Source: Desulfuromusa sp.
Lineage (GTDB): Bacteria; Desulfobacterota; Desulfuromonadia; Desulfuromonadales; Geopsychrobacteraceae
DNA length: 29,892 bases
Direction of reading: 5' to 3'
Assembly (NCBI GenBank): GCA_029933365.1
Contig: JAOZOH010000032.1
Location: forward strand, 1 to 29,892
Within the stretch, counting starts at the first letter, position 1. Each line of letters opens with the position of its first letter. This document shows positions 24,970 through 29,892 of this stretch, piece after piece. The notes beneath the pieces are model-generated. The model worked only from the letters and a program-made list of their open reading frames with translations, was not told the origin of the DNA and ran no database searches. The position numbers and the translations under genes were made by a program.

Positions 24970-25771
24970 CCCCAATCCTCCCAACCACTTTATCTCCCAG
25001 CAATATTTTCATTTGGGAGATAGCAATCCGGTTTAGGCGAAGCAGTCGTTCCGGTTGTTCCAGACTTTCACTGATAAATACGGCATTGAGATTTTCCAGA
25101 TTTGCCAAGCAGACCAGTTGCGAGACATTGGCATAATCACGAATATTACCCTCTTTATCAGGGTTTTTATCCCGCCATTGTTTTGCGGTTTTGCCAAACA
25201 GCGCCATATTCAGGATGTCCGCCTCCAAGGCGTAAACATGGCTGATCTGCTGTTTGTTCAAGGTCGCCGGAATCAGATTCTCCCTGATGGCATCGGTATG
25301 GATGCGGTAGTTGATTTTGGTTAACTGGCGTTTGATGTTCCATTCCAGTCCCGTACTCTCTTCATGCTTAAGTCGTTGAAATTCTTTGATAAGGTAAATT
25401 TTGAATTCAGCACTGATCCACATGCCAAATTCAAAGGCAATATCAGGGTGGGCATAGGTTCCACCATAACGCCCGGCTTTTGCTGTCAGACCGATCGCGT
25501 TAGTTTTAGCTACCCATTCTTTAACGCTGATTTTGTAGCTATTCAGCCCTGCCTGACTTTTAATTATGGCGAATTCGCCATAATTAAAATCCGAGTTGTG
25601 CACACGTTCCCAGATACCGAGATATTCAACCGTATTACGGTTTCTTAACCAGTCGGTGATAAAAAAGTTGCCATCTTTGGATCTGAGCATATCCGTTAAG
25701 GAGATATAATCATCGGCAAGCACCCTGATTGGCTCATCCAATACCGTGATTGTTTTTATTTTCTTGCTCAC
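24962..25771 (-). CDS. KilA-N domain protein inserted in the hsd operon
   Basis: A 269-residue protein with an N-terminal KilA-N DNA-binding domain (about residues 20-135): DYISLTDMLRSKDGNFFITDWLRNR, then WERVHN, SYKISVKEWVAKTNAIGL and the YAHPDIAFEFGMWIS block. The C-terminal half (about 140-269) has no motif I can name; it is helical, with a KQISHVYALEADILNMALFG-type segment. KilA-N proteins come mainly from phages and large DNA viruses and also occur beside restriction systems. It starts with GTG sharing four bases with the hsdM stop, and ends eight bases inside hsdS. Sitting between methylase and specificity genes, it may regulate the operon or affect restriction of phage DNA. A perfect 32-base palindrome lies within its domain. 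Confidence 0.8.
   Translation of the reverse strand: MSKKIKTITVLDEPIRVLADDYISLTDMLRSKDGNFFITDWLRNRNTVEYLGIWERVHNSDFNYGEFAIIKSQAGLNSYKISVKEWVAKTNAIGLTAKAGRYGGTYAHPDIAFEFGMWISAEFKIYLIKEFQRLKHEESTGLEWNIKRQLTKINYRIHTDAIRENLIPATLNKQQISHVYALEADILNMALFGKTAKQWRDKNPDKEGNIRDYANVSQLVCLANLENLNAVFISESLEQPERLLRLNRIAISQMKILLGDKVVGRIGDA
25558..25589. repeat. Perfect 32-bp palindrome within the KilA-N gene
   Basis: The two 16-base arms (25558-25573 and 25574-25589) are exact inverse complements centred on GAATTC, with no loop. It codes for FNYGEFAIIK. The arms are AT-rich at the ends and GC-rich in the middle. It could extrude as a cruciform, form an mRNA hairpin in the middle of the gene, or bind a dimeric protein. 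Confidence 0.9.
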
Positions 25772-27291
25772 AATTCAAACCCCACTTTTGCCAGTTGCTC
25801 CTTCAACTGATCGTCCAGCACTTTTTCTTTGGTGATCTGCCCGGCAAGGGTTGTTGTTAAATCCCGCATCTTTTCTTCAAAAGGAATGCCGTCATCCTCT
25901 TCATCGGGGATGCCCACATAGCGACCCGGCGTGAGGACAAAACTGTGTTTTTCTATCTCGGATAATTTAGCGGATTTGCAGTAGCCTTTGATGTCTTCAT
26001 ACGGGGCAGATATGGGATCTGTCTCTACGGAGCGCCATGCGTGGTAGGTTTGTTCAATCTTTTCTATATCTTCAGTCGCAAATTCACGATGCACCCGGTC
26101 TTTCATAAAACCCATTTCCGACGCATCAATAAACAGGGTTTCACCTTGTCGCACCGTTCTGCCACGGCGCAATATCCAGATGGTCGCAGGAATTCCGGTG
26201 TTATAAAAAAGCTGCTTTGGCAAAGCGACAATACAATCGACCAGATCGGCATTGACAATATTTTTGCGGATATCACCTTCACCGGAAGTATTAGAGCTTA
26301 AAGAGCCATTTGCCAGTACCGTTGCCATGACACCATCAGGGGCAAGGTGGTAGAGCATATGTTGCATCCAGGCAAAGTTAGCGTTACCGCCTGGTGGCAC
26401 ACCATATTTCCAACGACCATCTTCGGTTAATATATCCTGCCCCCATTCGGATTGATTAAACGGCGGATTGGCAAGAATATAGTCAGCTTTGAGATCAGGG
26501 TGGGCATCTTTAAGAAAACTGCCCTCGGTATTCCATGCCACAAATTGCGAATTGATATTACGGATGGCAAGGTTCATTTTGGAGAGCTTCCAGGTGGTCT
26601 GGTTAGACTCTTGCCCATAGATGGTGATGTCCTGGATATTCCCCTGATGTTCGGCAACAAATTTTTCACTCATGACAAACATGCCACCACTCCCACAAGC
26701 GGGGTCATAAACCCTCCCTTTGTAGGGTTCGATCATCTCTACCATCAATTTTACGATAGATTTTGGCGTGTAAAACTGTCCCCCTTTTTTTCCTTCGGCA
26801 CTGGCAAATTCACCCAAAAAGTATTCATACACTCGACCCAGCAGATCTTTGGAGTGTTCATCTTGTGCTTTGAGTTCAATGTCTGAAATAACATCAATCA
26901 ATTGCCCTAAAGAGGTCTTATCCAGATTGGGTTTGGCATAAACTTTTGGCAACACATTTTTTAGTTCACTGTTCTCTTTTTCGATGACGCTCATCGCCTC
27001 ATCAATAGCCACCCCTATCTCTGGCAGTTTGGCTTTGGCTTGCAGGTTCTTCCAGCGTGCATCTTTAGGGACAAAAAAGATATTTTCCGCCAGATATTCG
27101 TCCCGGTCTTCCGGTTCAGAAAAGTCATCTTGCTCTAGCTGTTGATAAAGTTCCTGAAAAGAGTCGGAGATATATTTAAGGAAGATCAAACCCAGTACAA
27201 CATTTTTATACTCTGCCGCATCAATATTTTTTCTTAATTTATCCGCTGTGTTGAATAGCGATGCTTCAAAGTTACCGTTTCCATTTGCCAT
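25768..27291 (-). CDS. hsdM: Type I restriction-modification methyltransferase HsdM
   Basis: The N6-adenine methyltransferase subunit that modifies host DNA and, with HsdS, forms the core of the complex; 507 residues. SAM-binding motif I is D196PACGSGGMF205, the catalytic motif NPPF is at 275-278, and GQFYTP at 171-176 is the usual block before motif I. The N-terminal helical domain (LRKNIDAAEYKNVVLGLIFLKYISD) is also present. It is the first gene of the operon; GGGGGA lies a few bases before the ATG, and a terminator upstream separates it from rubredoxin. The promoter must be in the 90-base gap 27292-27379; no clear hexamers were found. Confidence 0.94.
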   Translation of the reverse strand: MANGNGNFEASLFNTADKLRKNIDAAEYKNVVLGLIFLKYISDSFQELYQQLEQDDFSEPEDRDEYLAENIFFVPKDARWKNLQAKAKLPEIGVAIDEAMSVIEKENSELKNVLPKVYAKPNLDKTSLGQLIDVISDIELKAQDEHSKDLLGRVYEYFLGEFASAEGKKGGQFYTPKSIVKLMVEMIEPYKGRVYDPACGSGGMFVMSEKFVAEHQGNIQDITIYGQESNQTTWKLSKMNLAIRNINSQFVAWNTEGSFLKDAHPDLKADYILANPPFNQSEWGQDILTEDGRWKYGVPPGGNANFAWMQHMLYHLAPDGVMATVLANGSLSSNTSGEGDIRKNIVNADLVDCIVALPKQLFYNTGIPATIWILRRGRTVRQGETLFIDASEMGFMKDRVHREFATEDIEKIEQTYHAWRSVETDPISAPYEDIKGYCKSAKLSEIEKHSFVLTPGRYVGIPDEEDDGIPFEEKMRDLTTTLAGQITKEKVLDDQLKEQLAKVGFEL

Positions 27292-27379
27292 TGCTTCCCC
27301 CGAGGTTAGTTAGATTTGCTCACATAATGACAGTTAAGAGCTGCAATGAAGAATACTGCTTAAAAGTTTTTTTGGCGAT

Positions 27380-27416
27380 AAAAAAAGACCCGTTCACATC
27401 AAGCAAACGGGTCTTT
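27380..27416 (-). terminator. Rho-independent terminator after rubredoxin
   Basis: On the minus strand an 11-base stem (AAAGACCCGTT with AACGGGTCTTT) and an 11-base loop are followed by a run of T's. It begins 25 bases after the rubredoxin stop and insulates it from hsdM. Confidence 0.85.
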
Positions 27417-27440
27417 GGGCAAATCTCTAATAAATTAATA

Positions 27441-27599
27441 TTATGCTGGTTCGAAGTCTGACTTGCCAACACCACACAGTGGACAGACCCAATCTTCCGG
27501 GATATCATCAAAGCTGGTTCCTGGTCCAATACCGTTATCGGGATCACCTACAGCCGGATCATAAATGTAACCACAGACAATACAGACATATTTTTGCAT
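27441..27599 (-). CDS. Rubredoxin
   Basis: A 52-residue one-iron electron carrier of the cytoplasm. The four iron ligands are C6-x2-C9 ([12 protein letters not shown]) and C39-x2-C42 ([15 protein letters not shown]), exactly the rubredoxin pattern. Length and the hydrophobic core residues (Y4, Y11, W37, F49) are standard. AAGGAGG lies seven bases before the ATG. It is followed by a strong terminator. It usually passes electrons to oxygen- or superoxide-reducing enzymes, or to other oxidoreductases; no such partner is in this window. Confidence 0.95.
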   Translation of the reverse strand: MQKYVCIVCGYIYDPAVGDPDNGIGPGTSFDDIPEDWVCPLCGVGKSDFEPA

Positions 27600-27703
27600 T
27601 TGAAGCCTCCTTGATATAAACCTGAGAAAAGAGAGGAGTAAAACTTATCAGTTTTAGTTGATTACCACAATAACTGGGGTATTTTTTTAGCAAAAAAAAA
27701 TAT

Positions 27704-28366
27704 TTAATCAAGCATCTTCATAAGCTCTTTGACCGTTTTTTCAATCCCCTCAGCGGCTTCACTTATGCTTCCAGCAAGCATATACGCCGGAGAAGTGATA
27801 ATTTTATTTTTCGTATCAACCACAAACTCTTTCACCGGGCAGGAAACGTGCGTTGCACCCATTGATGAGACAGCATCTGCGGTTTCTGCATCGGTCCCGA
27901 TCGTCACCTGCGGATCCAGATGATCAATGCCGAGAACTTTAGCAACCAGCGCCGGCGCAATACAGACTGCAGCCAGGGGTTTCTTTGCAGCAACAATTTC
28001 CTGAATCAGACGGGCAACTTCAGGATGGACATCACAATCGGAACCTTTAAAAGCGAAATCACAAAGATTTTTTGCGGCTCCAAACCCACCGGGAATAAAC
28101 AATGCGTCTAAATCGGCACCTTTGATTGTAGCAATATCACTGATTTCACCGCGCGCAATCCGTGCCGATTCCTCCAGAACGTTGCGGCTGGCCCCTTCGA
28201 CGGGTTCACCTGTCAGGTGGTTGACAACCGCCTGCTCCATATCGGGAGCCATCATAACAACGTCCGCACCAGCACGATCAAGAGCTAACAGAGTAATAAC
28301 GGTTTCATGAATTTCACTGCCATCATAGACCCCACATCCAGAAAGAAGAACACCCACCTTTGCCAT
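27704..28366 (-). CDS. elbB: ElbB, DJ-1/PfpI-family glyoxalase-like protein
   Basis: A 220-residue cytoplasmic protein of the class I glutamine amidotransferase-like/DJ-1 superfamily, close to E. coli ElbB (217 residues), for which a weak glyoxalase activity and a link to isoprenoid synthesis have been reported. Matching blocks are VGVLLSGCGVYDGSEIHE at the N-terminus, IPGGFGAAKNL and the nucleophile elbow AAVCIAPAL with C135, plus NKIITSPAYMLA. The frame extends to 28387, but AGGAGG five bases before the ATG at 28366 sets the start, which also matches ElbB. It is upstream of rubredoxin on the same strand, with about 100 bases between. Confidence 0.93.
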   Translation of the reverse strand: MAKVGVLLSGCGVYDGSEIHETVITLLALDRAGADVVMMAPDMEQAVVNHLTGEPVEGASRNVLEESARIARGEISDIATIKGADLDALFIPGGFGAAKNLCDFAFKGSDCDVHPEVARLIQEIVAAKKPLAAVCIAPALVAKVLGIDHLDPQVTIGTDAETADAVSSMGATHVSCPVKEFVVDTKNKIITSPAYMLAGSISEAAEGIEKTVKELMKMLD

Positions 28367-28488
28367 AATAACCTCCTGATCATTCATTTATTGTTACTGC
28401 TGCAGATTTCAAAAGAAGCAATACAAGCATAACAGAACAGCTCAAGGTTGCACTATTAATACCCCTAAGAAAAATTCATCCAGAAGCT

Positions 28489-28655
28489 CTAGTGTTGTGT
28501 CACGGATGAAATGTTGCAAAATTGCGCTGGAATTTTGGATGTCAGCAAGGCGTGTTTTTTGCTGCATAGCCATAGCTATACAGCGGAAAACACAACGTAG
28601 TTGACACACAAAAGAACAAGCAAGATGCGGCATTTGATCCGTGACATGGCACTAG
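28489..28655. mobile_element. MITE-like element flanked by TA
   Basis: Terminal inverted repeats of about 29 bases: left begins CTAGTGTTGTGTCACGGATG (28489), right ends with the inverse of CTAGTGCCATGTCACGGATC (28655); 23 of 29 positions match. The TA at 28490-28491 and 28653-28654 could be a target duplication, as produced by IS630/Tc1-mariner-type transposases. The 110-base interior codes for nothing plausible, so it is probably a non-autonomous element or an IS remnant. Confidence 0.65.
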
Positions 28656-28679
28656 ATATAGTAACGAAAGTATCTGATT

Positions 28680-28801
28680 CAGAAACCAGCAATTTTTCGC
28701 AAGGTCAAGGAAAGCAAACATTTGAGCGGAGGCGTAGTACTTTACGCCGCACAAACAAATGTGCAGATTGACGCAGAGATTGTGGAAAAGGACGGTTTCT
28801 G
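28680..28801. other. Nested palindromic element (possible structured RNA or repeat)
   Basis: Four nested inverted pairs: CAGAAACC (28680-28687) with GGTTTCTG (28794-28801); TTTTCGCA with a near-match TGTGGAAAA; ACATTTG (28718-28724) with CAAATGT (28756-28762); GGCGTA (28731-28736) with TACGCC (28743-28748) around a 6-base loop. It lies just downstream of the XRE-cupin stop and directly after the TA-flanked element. I do not recognise a known RNA family. It fills, with that element, the 440-base gap between elbB and the regulator. Confidence 0.55.
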
Positions 28802-28810
28802 GACAGAAAC

Positions 28811-29404
28811 TCAGTTCCGTGGATAGAGAACCGCGATTCCATGGGCTATTTGAGTCCCCAATGCTCTCAGACGGTGGGGCTCATTGGAATCCCAATAAAC
28901 CGAGTCACCCGCATTTAAAATATAGGTTTCTGTCCCATGTTTCAGCTCAACCTGCCCTTCCAGGATATAGAAAAACTCCTCTCCTGCATGCCGTACCGGT
29001 TGAGATTGATCGGTCTGAGCCGGATCAAATTCGACCAGAAAAGGTTCCATATGTTTATGTTTTTTTCCATAAGCCAGGGAATGATAAAAATAAGGTTGTG
29101 GGGCACCCCCATGGCTCGGGCGGCGATTCATCCGCTCTGCATCATTAGCCCGAACCACCAGACACTTTTGGGTATTATCTTCTTCTTCAAAAAAAGTTTG
29201 CAGAGGGACTCGGAGCGCTTTTGCCACGCGCAGGAGAGTTGCCAATGGCGGAATGACTTGATCATTTTCGACCTGGGATAACAACGGTTTGGATAGCTCT
29301 GTGACCAGAGAAAGATCCTGCAAAGTCATCCGTTGTTTCTGCCGAAGCTCGCGGATCTTTTGCCCGATTTGCAACTCCTTGACTTCGGTTCTAAATTCGT
29401 CCAT
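28811..29404 (-). CDS. XRE-family regulator with C-terminal cupin domain
   Basis: A 197-residue transcription factor. An HTH_3 domain covers residues 12-68 (IGQKIRELRQKQRMTLQDLS, then LSKPLLSQVENDQVIPPLATL), and a cupin_2 domain about residues 120-190 (HAGEEFFYILEGQVEL, then AGDSVYWDSNEPHRLRAL). The cupin part probably binds a small ligand that tunes DNA binding. AGAGGAT lies four bases before the ATG. It has a clear promoter and candidate operator repeats in the 143-base gap shared with the divergent HAD gene, suggesting autoregulation. Relatives regulate polyamine, amino acid or acyl-CoA metabolism; the ligand cannot be told here. Confidence 0.88.
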   Translation of the reverse strand: MDEFRTEVKELQIGQKIRELRQKQRMTLQDLSLVTELSKPLLSQVENDQVIPPLATLLRVAKALRVPLQTFFEEEDNTQKCLVVRANDAERMNRRPSHGGAPQPYFYHSLAYGKKHKHMEPFLVEFDPAQTDQSQPVRHAGEEFFYILEGQVELKHGTETYILNAGDSVYWDSNEPHRLRALGTQIAHGIAVLYPRN

Positions 29405-29433
29405 TGCTATCCTCTGGTGGCAGGTTAATTTAT

Positions 29434-29462
29434 CTTTTAGCGTCCATTTACTCAGCAGTCAA
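29434..29462 (-). promoter_or_regulatory. Sigma70-type promoter of the XRE-cupin gene
   Basis: On the minus strand TTGACT (29457-29462, five of six) and TAAAAG (29434-29439) are 17 bases apart, about 30 bases before the ATG. One candidate operator copy lies between the two hexamers. Confidence 0.6.
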
Positions 29463-29498
29463 GTTTTCCTGGTTTTTCTGCTATTGGACGCCCATTTA
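29440..29498. promoter_or_regulatory. Candidate operator repeats between XRE-cupin and HAD genes
   Basis: CGTCCATTTA (29441-29450) recurs as CGCCCATTTA (29489-29498), and GCGTCCA (29440-29446) also recurs inverted as TGGACGC (29485-29491). One copy covers the XRE promoter spacer, the other lies upstream of the HAD gene. This pattern suits binding of the XRE-cupin protein, but is not proven. Confidence 0.4.
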
Positions 29499-29547
29499 TC
29501 ACTATGGTAAAAGATACACTTGGAGATTTCACAACACAGAGGCATAT

Positions 29548-29892
29548 ATGCTGGAGCAAAAGAAAGAAATTTCTATTAAAGCAGTGCTATTTGATCTCGA
29601 CGGAACCTTGCTGCGAGCTCAGATGGGGGAGTTTATAGCACAGTATATTCACGGGCTTTCAGCATTCTGCGCTGACAGAGTTAAACCCAAAAAGTTTGAA
29701 AAAACATTACTTAAAATCATCCACGACCTGATCCACACTGAAGGCAACGGTTCCATGACCAATGAGGAGCGTGTTTATACAAAAATGCGCCAGGAATTAG
29801 CCATCCCTGAGTCCTTGATAGGGGACAGTCTGACTCAATTAAAACAGCATGGTTTGGAGAGGCTACAGCAGTTTATCCAACCCATCCCGTTG
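29548..29892 (+). CDS. HAD-superfamily hydrolase, N-terminal part (runs off window)
   Basis: An open frame of 115 codons from ATG 29548 to the window end. The HAD motif I is IKAVLFDLDGTLLRAQ (about residues 10-25), with the nucleophile D16 and D18, placing it with phosphatases or phosphoglycolate-phosphatase-like proteins. After it comes a helical cap region (FIAQYIHGLSAFC onwards). AGAGG is about six bases before the ATG. The gene is divergent from the XRE-cupin regulator, which may control it. Motifs II to IV are beyond the window, so the substrate cannot be guessed. Confidence 0.8.
   Translation, partial: MLEQKKEISIKAVLFDLDGTLLRAQMGEFIAQYIHGLSAFCADRVKPKKFEKTLLKIIHDLIHTEGNGSMTNEERVYTKMRQELAIPESLIGDSLTQLKQHGLERLQQFIQPIPL

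Noticed and set aside
28542..28754. 70-codon minus-strand ORF beginning MCGVKYYASAQ
   Set aside because: It overlaps both palindromic elements, has no ribosome binding site that I could find, and its residues simply reflect the repeat sequence.
1..29892. CRISPR array, tRNA or rRNA genes, prophage integrase or attachment sites
   Set aside because: No spaced direct repeats, tRNA-like folds, rRNA segments or integrase motifs were seen on either strand.

Overview
The window looks like a chromosomal segment of an anaerobic or microaerobic Gram-negative bacterium, most plausibly a Desulfuromonadales-type deltaproteobacterium. This placement is inferred from gene content: rubredoxin, radical SAM enzymes, a three-gene FAD oxidoreductase/DUF1667 cluster, an outer-membrane barrel protein, ElbB, and a 2-oxoglutarate dehydrogenase E2-E3 pair. 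I could not run a phylogenetic test. No tRNA, rRNA, CRISPR array or intact insertion sequence is visible.

Layout. Positions 1-4400 hold the edge of a minus-strand gene, a YhcC-type radical SAM protein, a 500-bp gap full of stem-loops with one possible small membrane ORF, a Rep-type helicase, a REP/MITE-like palindromic repeat and an OsmC-family protein. Positions 4480-7650 are an operon of a GlpA-like FAD dehydrogenase with a C-terminal Fe-S domain, a NAD(P)/FAD oxidoreductase and a DUF1667 four-cysteine protein. On the minus strand follow a PagL-like outer-membrane protein (7681-8295) and a tightly overlapped nucleoside/purine uptake and salvage operon (13601 down to 8455: BMP binding protein, ATPase, two permeases, xanthine phosphoribosyltransferase). 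Next come an M23 peptidase and the sucB-lpdA pair (E2 and E3 of 2-oxoglutarate dehydrogenase, no sucA nearby). Beyond a divergent promoter region lie a YjfB-like small protein, then lipA overlapping a hot-dog thioesterase. LipA makes the lipoyl cofactor that SucB carries.

Positions 27291 down to 19619 form the accessory region: a type I restriction-modification operon in the order hsdM, KilA-N-domain gene, hsdS, fic, hsdR, with every junction overlapping by a few bases. hsdR is split by one extra base in a run of six A's, so restriction may be off, phase-variable or rescued by slippage. The KilA-N gene contains a perfect 32-bp palindrome and fic contains a 12-bp tandem repeat. A rubredoxin terminator insulates this operon from the next genes.

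Positions 27441-29892 carry rubredoxin, elbB, a 440-bp gap with two palindromic elements (one flanked by TA and MITE-like), an XRE-cupin regulator with a good promoter and possible operators, and the start of a divergent HAD-family hydrolase that runs off the window.
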